Below are positions 32,460-44,704 of a stretch of 64,000 bases of DNA, piece after piece (the stretch's first letter is position 1; each line of letters starts with the position of its first letter). The notes under the pieces were generated by a model. It saw only the letters and a program-made list of their open reading frames with translations, was not told the DNA's origin and did no database searches. Made by a program: the position numbers and the translations under genes. The DNA comes from Prosapia bicincta (Eukaryota; Arthropoda; Insecta; Hemiptera; Cercopidae): contig JBAIZL010000005.1 in the NCBI GenBank assembly GCA_036971475.1, positions 63,001,155 to 63,065,154 on the forward strand, in the 5' to 3' direction.

Positions 32460-33985
32460 TCACACATAGATAAAGGCTTTTCTAAAAGTTGTCCAAAGTT
32501 CCTTGTGTCATTTCTTGTGGAATGACAGCCACTACCAGAGTGCTTCAAATATCCCCCAGTAAAAGAAACTCAATAAATTTGTACACTACAACTCCGACAG
32601 TACGAGATCATTAAGGGATGAACCCATCTTGAATAATCAAAAAGTAAATTAAATAGCTGTCATACATTGTTCAATTTATATAATTGTTGAAGACAGTTCC
32701 TCTAAGAATGTTATAAAAGCTACTTCATAATTTATTGTTTCCCTTCTGGTTCTTCTGTGTCAGAGCCAGACGTGTTTCCTTTTTTCAACGCTTTATACGA
32801 TTTCGTCATTGTTCATCATATGCTTTACATCATCCTCTAGATCCCATTGATTTATTTCTTTGTTGATCATCCCTTTAGACCAGGGCTTTCTCTTGACGTG
32901 ACAAATAGATCAATTTATAACATGTGTTTGTTAGTACATTTCTTTATTTATTTAAGGATTTGCATACTTTTTTAAAAAGTTTCAAACTGACTTGAGTTCT
33001 AAGCTTTGCTGACCAATATATTGCATTCTCAATGTTGATACACTTGACACAAGGTGCAATGTCATCATCATTGTTGGGAAGAAGGATTTCTTGTAATATT
33101 AATATCCAGTAACGTAATTTAAATGACTCAATTTTGCATAAAAGGTAGTATTTTTTGATAGAAGAAACTTCTTTACTTGCAGCACAAATTGTTCATAAAA
33201 CCAATTTTTAAACAACTTTGTTTATTTATGCACTTATTATTTTTTATAATACACTGGGAGAGTACTTGGTTTAATTTTTTTGAAATTCTCAAGCTTTAGC
33301 CAACTTCCCTATGAACATAAATTGTAGGCAATGGCTCAAAAGCATTTGTATGTGTTAATACTGTTGGAATTTCTTTATTTTTTTACACGATCATATAATT
33401 CATTTCTGGACATAAAGGTTTTATGAATCATCATCTGAAAGACCCATCTCGTAAAAATTATAGATTTGATCTTGATTAAACTCTTCTATCATAGTCAGAT
33501 TTAGGAACTCTTTCAAAAATTATTTGAAGTGCGGTCGTAAGCCGATATTTTTTACATTTGATATTTAACTGTTATATGTCAAGCCTAGTTTTCTATCAAT
33601 CGAGCCAACCTTCATTGGCTTAGAATTTCACTGTTTATTCAGAAAATTTTCTGCTTGAAATCTTTCTTTTCCTTGAGTTATTATTTTTCATTGGTGTATG
33701 ATTGACACTTGAATAGGGCTTTGATGCAAATTGTTCAATTTGCCCGAATCAGGTCACTAAACGTAGTTTGAAAAACACCATTAATCCATTGCGTTTTTCC
33801 GCAACAAGTCGTCCCTATCTGCCTCTCCATAGGGCTTCTATTTTTTTTTTTTAGTAAAGTCATAAACCATTTTCTCTTTTTTAGACATTTTATCACTCTA
33901 GTACACTTCACAGCACAACATTCAAAATGAAAAGTAAATGCAAGTAAAAGATGGAACACTAATTACTTGGAATGATTTACTATGG
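32460..33985. other. Intergenic sequence, nothing assigned
   Basis: AT-rich without recognisable genes. The minus-strand frame at 33735-33959 is unassigned. Confidence 0.45.
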
Positions 33986-33989
33986 CTTA

Positions 33990-34102
33990 ATAATAAATAA
34001 CACACAAAAACCTCTAACCACAAGTATATTTATTCTAGTCTTTTTATTCTAGGGACTAGAATAAAACTATTTGTGGTTAGAGGCTTTGTGTATTATTTAT
34101 TA
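33990..34102. repeat. Short foldback element
   Basis: The left arm TAATAAATAACACACAAAAA continues CCTCTAACCACAA and TTTATTCTAGTC. It is repeated as the reverse complement ending TGTGTATTATTTATTA. Arms are about 50 bases. The CCTCTAACCACAA core resembles CCTCTCACCACAA in the 13.4-kb foldback, suggesting a related PLE-type terminus. No hammerhead core is visible. Confidence 0.75.
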
Positions 34103-34713
34103 AAAGAAGGAACCTAGAGAGAGTTTTGAATGAGAGAATTTTTCAAATTTCTCAGAAAATTCAATAATGAAACATCATTAATTCTTTCCTGAAATTATAA
34201 AACCATGAGTTTCCAGTTCCAAGGTCAATATTTTTACTCTAAATAAAATCAAATGCAATTTACTATTGCTTCAACAGACCACCGTAAATTACACCCTCAG
34301 TGCCTCCCCTAGTAAGTGCTAAATTGAAATTTGTCTCACATAATGTTATAATTTCTGTACTAACACAATATAAAGTATCCATATAACAATGAAAAAGTTA
34401 TTTAACAAATTTTTTTTTAACTTGATTTTTGGGGCATGTTTGATGTTTGAAAAATTATTACTCCAAGGGTTATTCAAACCAGCATGAATACATGTTATAC
34501 ACACATAATATTGGTGGTTAATTGGTTCAAAAGCCGCTTATTTGATCCAGTATTTTTTTATGTGTGTAATGTAGTTACCTGATATACTAATGATGAATAT
34601 CCCCAGTAATTGAATACAGTACACAGTGAATATATGTACAGTAAGGGAATCATCCACTGTAGGATAGAAATCAGGCTCTACTTCAGGTGCTGCAAGTGCA
34701 CTTTTGAAACATA

Positions 34714-35772
34714 CGAGGGGTATTCTTAAAGTAAGGGCCGTTTGAAAATAAAATAAAAACAAAAAGAAATTTGCAAAAACTAATTTTATTTTTGGAATCT
34801 ACATACTTTTATCTATTTTTCTACATAGTTTCCAAGTTTTTGTAAACACTTATCATATCGCACAACTAAATTTTGGAAACCTTCTTCATAAAAACTGGCT
34901 GCCTGCTGTGATAACCAAGAATTCACGGATGTTTTCAATTCGTCGTCATCGTCATAACGGCTGCCGCCCAAGTAATGTTTCAGGTGACGGAAGAGATGAA
35001 AGTCGCTCGGCGCAAGGTCAGGGCTGTTGGGTGGTCCAAAACTTCCCAGCCAAAAGAGTCCAATGCAGCTCGGGTCTGAGTGGCAGTGTGAGGCCTTGCA
35101 TTATCGTGCAGAAACAAAATTCCTTTTGTGAGCATGCCACGTCTCTTGTTTTGAATCGCTCTGCGCAGCCTCCTCAGAGTTTGGCAGTAGGCTTCTGCAT
35201 TTATTGTCGTTCCTTGTTCCACAAAGTCGACCAGCAAAACACCATACCTATCCCAAAACACGGACGCCATGATCTTGCGCTGTGACAAAGTCTGTTTGGC
35301 TTTGACCTTTACGGGAGATTGCGTGTGTCTCTATTCCTTGCTTTATTGTTTCGATTCGGGAGTGAAATGCGAAACCCACGTTTCGTCTCCAGTTATGATC
35401 CGACTCAGCATGTCGTCACCATTTTCGTCATAACGTGTCAGAAAATTCAAGGAACTCTCGAGTCTGTTGTGTTTGTCCTCCTCCGTCAGGAGTTTAGGGA
35501 CCCAACGCGAGCACAGTTTCTTAAAGTTTAATTTTGTAAATCACAGACCTCGAAACATCCGGAACTTCGTGTGAGAGTAGTGATCGTGAAGCGTCTGTTG
35601 TCACGAATTTTCGCTTCAACTGAAGACAGCAAATCGTCTGACATTAGAGATGGACGGCCAGATCGCGTTTCGTTATGGACATTGTCACAGCCATCTTTGA
35701 AGTCTCGAACCCACTTACACAATTTTCCTTCGCAATATAAACAAACGGCCCTTAGTTTAGAAATACGCTTAG
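34714..35772 (-). mobile_element. mariner element (copy 2) with TA duplication
   Basis: The left terminal repeat is CGAGGGGTATTCTTAAAGTA followed by AGGGCCGTTT, after TA at 34712-34713. The right end AAACGGCCCTTAGTTTAGAA then ATACGCTTAG is its diverged inverted copy, followed by TA at 35773-35774. Total length is 1059 bases. The transposase is on the minus strand, and its first ~100 codons are missing directly inside the right terminal repeat, so an internal deletion removed the 5' coding part. Confidence 0.9.
34980..35740 (-). pseudogene. mariner transposase, N-terminally deleted
   Basis: Minus-strand order: a DNA-binding domain remnant (CEGKLCKWVRDFKDG, HNETRSGRPSLMSDDLL, VEAKIRDNRRFTITTL); then RIITGDETWVSHFTPESK (first catalytic Asp) with a stop; then KIMASVFWDRYGVLLVDF, QGTTINAEAYCQTL, and ILFLHDNARPHTA (second Asp). 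The HPPYSPDLAPSD end is present only out of frame (the frame reads HPTALTLRRATF). It clearly differs from the mariner at 23.1-24.1 kb (HDNARPHTA against HQDSAPPHSA), so two mariner subfamilies are present. Confidence 0.9.
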
Positions 35773-35774
35773 TA

Positions 35775-37680
35775 ATTACAAAAGAGAGACTGTTGCTGTT
35801 AGCTGCCAAACCCACCCTTGTAAGTTTCTCATATACATAAATATTCTGTATTTTGTTAATGCTATACAGATTTATCTTAAAGCTGTCAGACTTGTTTGTA
35901 AATACAGCCAGAGGAAGTGCTATGTTTAAAGTATATAAGGTGTCTGCTATATTTTTTATATACCATACTGCCCTAACTTTGAGATCATTTTTGTTTATTA
36001 ATTTCATGTTTGAAATTAATATTATCATGTCCAAAACGTATTTTTGAATAATGTATGTGAAAATGATAAAAATCAAGGTTAACCGACATTTAGTAAAGTA
36101 TATTACCATTTATTTTCAAAATTTTGTTTAATAGGACCAAATCATGCGAGTCCTGAAGTGGTATGACTGTCCGGAGTTATTAGTAAAATATACATTATTT
36201 ACAGTTGTATTCGTCATTTTTAGGAGCGATGCCATTTGACAGAAACTATAAACGACCATGTTAGTAGCCCTGTTTACACCACATTGGTGCAGGCTGTTTA
36301 TGTCGCTGCCAGATGACATGATCTATCTTCAAAATACAGTTACTTATAAGCGATTCAGATTCAATATGTTGCTATATAATGAGTTTCTACTGTACAAACA
36401 CTAATACACTGTACAAGGAAAATAGCTATACTAACTGATTTATTTATTGATGCTGTTTAAACTCCAATCAGTAATAAAATTGGCTGTAAGATCGACAGTA
36501 AATAGTTGTTTTCTTCACTACTTAACTTCTGCAGCTTATTAGAGTCTGTGTTGTTAATATTACAACTATCCTTGAATCAGAATTATAATATTATTATTAT
36601 TTTATTTACAAATTTTAACTATAAGAAAATCTTAATGTTTATGAAATAAATTCTTATAGTTCTTATATTTGTTTATGTAATTTATTCATCACTTTTGATT
36701 TTTAATATACAATCATTTGGAAGTGAATTAGTTTTTAATCCAGTGCACTGGTAGCAGAAAAAAATTGTCATTTGTATTTTTTTTTTAATTTTTCAAATCC
36801 AAATTTTATTTTAAACCAAAAGATGTGAGAATAATATTTGAGGGGCTAACGTAGTGGTGTGAGGTACGAAAGAGTTTTGTGATTTTACTCTTGAACTGAT
36901 ACTCTTCCCTTGGTATAATAAGATCTAAGTACCATATTTTTAGGTACTGAAATTGGAATGCATATGAATTGATAATATTTAGTCATTATTCATGAGTTGG
37001 AATGAACGATAGCAATACAGTAGAATTTAGAACAAATTGAGCAATTTGGATAAAATAAAATAATGTTTGGTTACTAATGCGTATTTTTTATAATGTTATA
37101 TGGTTCCCACTTCATTATTGCGTGAACAAGGTGTAATCAGAAATATTAAAAATGTGAATCTTTTTGTACATTCTGAAAATAATATTTTGGTAACATTCTT
37201 AAAGTAGAATACAAATTATAAGGCAAATTTGACGATATAGAGATTTTAGAGCTGGTCATTATATTCTTTCTATGATCACCTGGATTGACTGGGCTACTGG
37301 CTCTAGATTTTCCAGTTGTCTTCTTCTCCTGATAAGAGATTTAAAAAGATCAATGTCAGTGGCATATTGACGAAGTGGGGACAGTTTTTTTGTTCGTACT
37401 CCCAATCTGTCGGTTATTCCAAATACTTATATAAATTTTATTTTATCATAGCAAAATTATTATGTGTGTAAAGTCATAATGGTCAGTTCGGATAAGATTT
37501 TCTAAAACGTGTGATTTGTTCTCATCTGTATCATTTACAACTATGTAGTTCCTTATTTTCAAACTCATCAATCAGAACATTGAGAATAAGTAATGTTTGG
37601 GTACATACAAGCAGTGAGTATAAGGAAAAAGAATATTCACAATTTTATACAAACTATAAATAATTTATATCTTTATGTTT
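35775..37680. other. Intergenic, nothing recognised
   Basis: AT-rich. The open frames at 35853-36047 and 36128-36319 are unassigned and not convincing. Confidence 0.45.
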
Positions 37681-37689
37681 AGTATAGTT

Positions 37690-38185
37690 TTCTGCCATTC
37701 CTAACATTTCAATATTGTACTGTTCGCCCAAACTTTGAGTTCGTCTTTACATACCATTAACCACACCCACACCACTTCCTGACCTCACTTCCTATTGGTG
37801 CACGCCTACTCTTGCTTCTTGTATCAAACTATTCAATAATTTAAAACTTTTAAATATAACGTTCAACTGTGTATTTATTTGCTCGTTTATTACACATCCC
37901 TTTTTTAATTTTGCTTTATAAATTTCTAGATTTTCCAAAATATTTAAACGTCTTCTTTTATTAACATAATGTAAAATTTGCATCTTAATTTCCATTTCTT
38001 GCGGTGTATGGCCCTCTTTAAACAAATGTATACAATATAGAAGGGGTGTGGGCGTGGCTAACGGTATATAAAGACGAACTCAAAGTTTGGGCGAACAGTA
38101 TGATTTAAGTTTTGAAAATGGAATTACTCCGAAACACATCAACAGAGGGGAATATTGAAATGTTAGGAATGGCAGAAAACTGTAC
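37690..38185. mobile_element. PLE relic between inverted repeats
   Basis: The left arm (about 37690-37775) reads GTTTTCTGCCATTCCTAACA, TTTCAATATT, then CTGTTCGCCCAAACTTTGAG. The right arm (about 38040-38185) is its reverse complement with an extra 50-base insert. That insert, TTGAAAATGGAATTACTCCG followed by AAAC near 38112-38134, resembles a decayed hammerhead core. A PLE C-terminal coding fragment lies between the arms on the minus strand. Confidence 0.75.
37792..38025 (-). pseudogene. PLE protein, extreme C-terminus
   Basis: The 77-residue peptide contains MQILHYVNKRRRLNILENLE followed by IYKAKLKKG and VINEQINTQL. This resembles the region after the GIY-YIG core in PLE proteins (compare ILHTCNKGYKLNTLEQYGIY and ILNEQT in the copy at 25.4 kb). 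The GIY-YIG core is absent. Confidence 0.65.
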
Positions 38186-38535
38186 TCAAACATAGAAATT
38201 TTTTTAACAGAAATGAAGATGAGCATATTAATAATTTCAATTTATATCCAATTTTAAAATATGACAAAATATGATTAAAACTGTTTATCAGTACTATGTA
38301 GATATTAATTTTTTACAATAGGGAATTAATTTCATATTATATTGGTGTTGCAAGAGTTTGACAATGTTAAATTTCAATGGGAAGCTATTAAAAAGAAAAA
38401 ATACATTTTGTGTGCCAAGAACATAATGCAGAAAGTCTATATGTATTGTACCAAGTTCTAGCCAGGATTTTAAATTTGAAGGCTTAAGTCTTACCAGTGA
38501 CCTCTGCTGTCTGTTACTTTCACATCTATTTAAGC

Positions 38536-39750
38536 CAGGGGTCTTCACTAGGAATACTTTGAGAGCCAAAACGTTTGCATAAAATTTTCCTGAGGGCCGC
38601 AAGTACAAGATTCACTAAATAATTGACAAACAATATGATTATAACATACGTTTATTACATTACCAACATAAATAAACTGTTTTGCGCATAAAAAAGTTTG
38701 AAAATGTATTTTTTTTTACTTAGTTAATTCTTTGAAGTTGATGGGCGAAATCTTTCACAGTCCTCTAATAAGACATCTATGTTGGCAGGTTGGGAAGAAA
38801 CTGAAATTCTTAAAATGTTCTCAAAATTCTCACTTGTTAGCCTAGATCTCTACTTGTTTTTTACAAACTTCAGCTTACTGAAAAAACACACAATATTTTC
38901 TGAGCACATTCAAGTAAGTTAGGAAATTTGTCCTTTTCAACAACCCTCCGAAACTCATAGTGAGCTTTATTCTTCATCTTTTCTTCAAAAATGCTTTTGA
39001 GTTCCGTATCGTTCTGAAGATCGATTAATTCATTTTTCAAATCCCTAGCTTCATATTTAAAAACAGAAAGATGAGCTACATTAGCTGGTTTCATTGCCCA
39101 TGGATTTTCTACCTTGAAATGGTTCCTGATACTTCCTGAAGTCACTAAACCTCTGAGACATTTCTTCCTTCAGGTCTTTCAACAGTTTTAGTAAATCGGA
39201 AACATTTTGACTTTCATCAGGATTTTCATCAAACAGTGTTTTAACTGAAGGGAAGCTGGAATAATCACTGTTTGATAGTTCTTCAATATACATATTGAGT
39301 TTTTGTTCATGTGCAAATACGATACTCATCATCTTAGTTACAATGTTATTATAGTCTCCTTGCAATTTAGTCAGCGTTTCATTCATAATGCCCATTGCGT
39401 CAGTAAGAAACACTACTTTAAGCCACCACCTAAAATTATAAACTTCAGGGTACTCTTTGTTCTTTGTAGCCAAAAACAAAGTAATCTCATGTCGAATGCT
39501 GAAGAAACGTTCCAAAACTTTACCCTTACTCAGCCATCTAACTTCTGTGTGGTAAAGCACATCCCCGTATTGCGAAATAAGTTCTTTCAAAAACTCTTGA
39601 AAAGTTCTGTGGTTGTTCATTTGATCTTATGAAATTCACGATTTTAACAACGTCCTTCATAACACAGCAACAAAAAATATTTTGACTTCAATCCTAACCG
39701 TCTAAGGGCCGCAAAAAATCGTCCCACGGGCCGCGTAGTGAGGATGCCTG
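38536..39750 (-). mobile_element. hAT element with 8-bp target duplication
   Basis: The ends CAGGGGTCTTCACTA and TAGTGAGGATGCCTG are imperfect inverted repeats of the CAGGGGTC-type hAT ends. Both are followed inward by GGGCCGC-like motifs. The 8-base ATTTAAGC occurs directly outside both ends (38528-38535 and 39751-39758), the hallmark of hAT. Length is 1215 bases. The transposase is on the minus strand and lacks its N-terminal half. Confidence 0.92.
38710..39620 (-). pseudogene. hAT transposase, C-terminal half
   Basis: Minus-strand frames: MNNHRTFQEFLKELISQYGD, then VLYHTEVRWLSKGKVLERFF (the RWLS-G--L-RFF motif of hAT transposases of the ZBED5/GTF2IRD2 type), WWLKVVFLTDAMGIMNETLT, and QRFSDFRKYQ. 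After a frameshift come NPWAMKPANV, FPNLLECAQKILCVFSVS (hAT dimerisation region), and after a stop RSRLTSENFENILRISVSSQ. The catalytic N-terminal portion and BED zinc finger are deleted. Two frames are joined by at least one indel. Confidence 0.85.
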
Positions 39751-39759
39751 ATTTAAGCA

Positions 39760-42700
39760 ATATTTCTCTAAATTACATTGCTATCATAGTAGATCCTGAA
39801 CATGGGTTGTAACTTAACTAAAGAAGCCGCTGTTAATTATGTAATAACTTTATACTAATTTACATGCTAGAACAAGGTAGAAAAGATGGTTTGGGAATGT
39901 TAGAGAGATGCCCCTCTCCACTACATTGTAATTAATTCACTTTGTGTATATATTAAATCTTATTTACTTTCCTGATGGTTTATGCTTTCTAAAGGATATC
40001 CTAACTCGTCATTAGTATTCATGAAACAAAGAATCATAACCTATAATTTATAATTGTGAGTATATTCACTGAAGAGGGCAATTCTGCCCGTGAATTATAA
40101 CATGAAGTTTTTGGGTTGTGTTTCTGTAAAATTTCTTTTGTAAAATTTGGTTATTAATTCACTTCCAAAATATCACTACTTATTGATGTTTTTTAGCACA
40201 TATTTTCAGCTTAGTACATTGTTCAATGTTATAAATTATGTACCAGACTGTTGCCAGATGTATTATGTTTTTGTGAATCTGTGATGTGTTGTTCATAGAG
40301 TGGTTGAGTTATGTTTGATTGACAACACAATTTCTTCTGAATATTTGTATTCTAGTCATGTATTTTAATAGGAAGTAAAGAGAAAAAACGTTAAGAACTA
40401 TTTTTCAAAATTAAGAAATTGCTTTTTGTTAGACTTCCAATTTTTGAGACTCAGATTTTATTTTAAAAAAGTCATATATACTTCCAATTAGATTCTTTTA
40501 CTCCTATAAAGAATCTGCAAAGTTTTTCGTGGCTTTGCGCTTTTCGTTTCTTTAGTGAATCTTCATGGAAATTTATAGTTTATCCATGAATATAATTGTG
40601 TAAATATGTTATTTATTTTATCTATAAAGCATATAGTTTGTGTTAGGGTGTGTTACAACCTTTAAAATGTGTTTATTTCAACAACAATTTTATCGGCATC
40701 TGCTTGTGCCAATACACCACTACGTTTCTCAACCCTTCATTTGCCTAAACTATGATAAAAATGGGAATGGTATCAATTTGCTCAGTAATATTATGTTTGT
40801 ATATATTAGGTTCTGTTTAATTTTTGTTTTGAATTTTATCAATTTTATAGTGACTGGATAAATTTAGTTAAGATTGTGCAATTTACAAATATATTTTGAT
40901 GTCTTATAGTTTAAAATCTATAATTAATGTTTAACAATATATTTGTGTTGATTTCTAAGCATATTACCAAGGTAAAACATTTGTCGTATATCAGATTACA
41001 TTTATTATTTTTACATTTGACAGCAATTATTAACAAATGTATATTTAGAAATCTGAAATTTACCTTTTGTCCTGTTGTAAATTTATAGTAAGGTCCATTT
41101 TGAAATTAAACACTACACAAGATCCAGTTTTAACAGTGGAAAAATAATTTTCTTTGCTTTTTTAAGACAAGATAGTTGTTTTCAATTTATTCCCAGCATT
41201 AAATGAAAAATGTAAATCTATACATAACAGTAGTACCTATATAACTTCCTCTCTCTCTCTTTCACACACACACACACACACACACTTTCTATAACCATTT
41301 ACATAAGTGAAGCAAATTATCAAACAAAATTTTGGGAATAAAAGAACAACCCAAATATTTTTAAAATAAAAATCATTAGCCTATGCCTAACATTATATGT
41401 GTTATTACAAACTATAAAATTACTATAAACAGTTTATTTATTGAAAATTAATAAATTCCACATTGTACCGAAAATTGTAAAGATATGATAAATTTATATT
41501 GATCTTATAATGTAAATAATATTAGACAAAATTATACTTTGTAATGTAAGAGTTCTTGAGCTAAGCAGAAAAAATAAACTTTTGATGTGATCCCAACAAA
41601 AAATAATAACTTTGTAAACTAAAGACAAAAATAATCTCCCAACATACATAACACTTCATAAACTCATGGTGCCTTTATAAAACAAAACATCATATTATAC
41701 TGCATTATAGAATAGTGGTATAGTATCATGTCTTGAAAAACTTGGTTCTAAAAAAAATAATAAAATGAAGTTTGCTAACAAATTGAGAAGCGGAGTAGTT
41801 TTATTTTGGTATATGACATGGCACCAAATTTCAATTCATACATCAACTGTTTATGCCACATTAATTAACTTTATTTTAATAAAACTGTTTTTATGACTGA
41901 TAGTTTTGACTATTTTTCATCATAGCTCTTTGTAATTTTGTAAACATAGAGTTATATTTCAATAAATTCAAGTAAATCTTGAAGTTTGCTGCAAAATTAT
42001 ATTACATTTTTGTTTTCAAAATTATTTATTTTTAGAAAGTTATTATAAGGTTTCATTATTTATTCATTGTTCCTCAAGATTTTTTACATCACCAGGTATA
42101 ATTTCTCTGCAATCCACATATATAATTTCATAAGCCGAATTTTTAAAGAAAAATTATGGCAGCTTGGAAGGTCGTAGAGAGCTGGGAGATGGCTCAAATT
42201 AAAGATATTGACACGAAGGAGCGGGTAAAAATATAGGGTTTTCTCAATTTACATATTTATTGGGTTTTGAGGAACTTGAAGTTACCAAAAATCTACATAA
42301 GAAATACATTGCAATGAAAAACAGCTGAGTATGATTTTCAAATATTTCAGCTGAGAAATAGCTATACAAATATTATATTAAAAACAGCTGAGTACAAATT
42401 TTTAACAGCATTAAAAGTTAATTAGAAATATGAACTTGGGAGCAGGTTTAGTTAATGTAGTATGTCTTACAACTCGAGATGGATTAAATATACATATTGA
42501 TAATACAATTGGTCCAAAATATCAAATTGAAGTCACATTCACAAAAAAATACAGTTTATGAGGAAATTTTGTTATAAACAATTTGAATTATATTAAATTA
42601 ATTTGTATTAAAAATAAAATTTTTATACAAAAGTTTAAAATTTATTTCAATATGAATAGGGGCATTTGCCCCTACAAGCCCCTAGCATAATATAAACCCA

Positions 42701-44060
42701 CACTTTTACAGCTTAGCTTTAACCAAACATTTAAATCTTGTACTGCAAGAAAACTTTTATCATGTAACACAAAGTTAGACATTGCTGATAACTAACAAAT
42801 TTGATTACCCTCCACATACTTAGCCAAGTAGTTGTATTTTGATTTTAATACAAAATTCATATATTACACAATTACTGAATTACAAAATTGTTGAATTGAT
42901 ATGTAAGGGCTTCTTTTTGTAGGGAAATGTTATGAAATGGACCTTACATAAATAAACAAACTTGTCATTTATTTCATTAATACTATTTTTTTGTAGCTAT
43001 AAGATTTAAAATATTTATTTAGGGGTTCAGAATGATTGTAAAATTTAATATTTTTAGATTAAACATCCATAGTTTTAACAGAAATGGGTTCAGTATAGAT
43101 AAATTTTCAATACCTATAAATGTCCTCAAATGGATCGGTCTGATTAAGCCAAACTCAATATGAATTTATATATATACGTTACTTAGGTTAAGAACTATAC
43201 AAAAATGTTGTAAAGTTTTTGTAAATTTGTATTAGTGTTAAAACATAACTTTCATTATATATGTTAACCATCTTACTCTGTATGTGTTAATTTGTAGGTT
43301 ATTTTATATGAATCAAGTCTTGTTATTTACCATGTTACTTAAAACATTGAGTAACCATTCATCACAAAGTGTACCTGATTGAATTTTTAAATTTATTCTT
43401 AACCTTTTCTTTTGGGGAGAATTAACTTAATGTTTTTGTTTTATGTAAAGATTTTATCACAGTAGTGCAATATATTTTAAAGAATCATTATTTTAAGCAG
43501 ATTTTATTTTGTATTGTTTTATTATCAAATATAATTGTGTTATGAGAAAATTCGTCATGAAATTTTATCACCACAGCCTTGATATTGACATTCCTTTGTA
43601 TTACTGTGGTGTAACTGCAGCAATGCCAGTTTTATTTGATGAATATTTCTTAAATGTTTATTGCTTGTTATAAAAACGAGATTAAAATAGTTTTATATTA
43701 GTTTAAAAGTTTTAACAATGTTACTATAGTAATCACTCTAAGTCAGTAATAAATAATTACTATTCATGTTGAATTAAACCTAATTAAATAGGTTACATTA
43801 ATTTACATATATGTTTTATTATTTACAGGTTTTTATCAAAAGATTTATCAAGCAGTTGCCAATGAAACAGAAAACACACATTTAAAAGGGTAATTTGTTA
43901 CATGCCAGTATTATAAAAGCTATAGCCTACTATAATTAATATAATATGACGTTTAATTTTACATGAAATCACTTAATGTTCAGTAAATATACAAATCCTT
44001 TAACTCTGGTTTAGCTCATCTTAAATTTAAGCTGTGTAGGTAGGTAGTAAATTAATGAAT
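39760..44060. other. AT-rich intergenic sequence
   Basis: Apart from the motif at 40068 and a (CT)n/(CA)n microsatellite at about 41251-41285, I see no gene or repeat structure. The frame at 40640-40861 is unassigned. Confidence 0.45.
40068..40100 (+). ncRNA. Decayed hammerhead-like motif
   Basis: CTGAAGA is followed by a perfect 5-bp hairpin GGGCA-ATTC-TGCCC, then GTGAATTATAAC where GAAA plus palindrome would be expected. The motif lacks a clear inverted partner. It is either a PLE relic or chance. Confidence 0.35.
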
Positions 44061-44074
44061 GTACAGTAATACCC

Positions 44075-44260
44075 CATACTTACGTGATAGGTGGGACCGA
44101 GCGGTAACCGTGTAAGTCGAATTAGTGTAAGTCGGGGTATAATTTTACACACAATCACTTAGGAATCATGTTTAATTGGGACCAAAGACTAAATAAAATA
44201 ATAATTTAGAAGGAAAATATGTATGTATTAAAATCTTTAATACATAATACAGCAAAAAAT

Positions 44261-44300
<40 letters not shown>

Positions 44301-44572
44301 TGCAAAGAAGTATGTAAAAAGAAGTTATTTTGACATAGAAGGCTTCATAAAATCAAGTAAATTCATTTGAAAAATTGAAGATTTCCCATACTTACGTGAT
44401 AGGTGGGACCGAGCGGTAACCGTGTAAGTCGAATTAGTGTAAGTCGGGGTATAATTTTACACACAATCACTTAGGAATCATGTTTAATTGGGACCAAAGA
44501 CTAAATAAAATAATAATTTAGAAGGAAAATATGTATGTATTAAAATCTTTAATACATAATACAGCAAAAAAT

Positions 44573-44634
<62 letters not shown>

Positions 44635-44704
44635 TGCAAAGAAGTATGTAAAAAGAAGTTATTTTGACATAGAAGGCTTCATAAAATCAAGTAAATTCAT
44701 TTGA
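44075..44704. repeat. Recent tandem duplication, unit about 312 bp
   Basis: CATACTTACGTGATAGGTGG recurs at an offset of 312 bases (44075 and 44387). Both copies then run through TTTAATTGGGACC, an (AT)n tract, and ATATTGCAAAGAAGTATGTA to GAAAAATTGAAGATTT. The junction shares CCC. By eye the copies differ only in AT-tract length (second longer), so the event is recent or an assembly artefact. Confidence 0.9.

Noticed and set aside
33990..34102. Hammerhead module in this foldback
   Set aside because: Neither CUGANGA nor GAAA with a stem between them is visible, although the arm core resembles the 13.4-kb family.
34908..35285. Plus-strand frame of 125 codons
   Set aside because: It is the antisense shadow of the mariner transposase on the minus strand.
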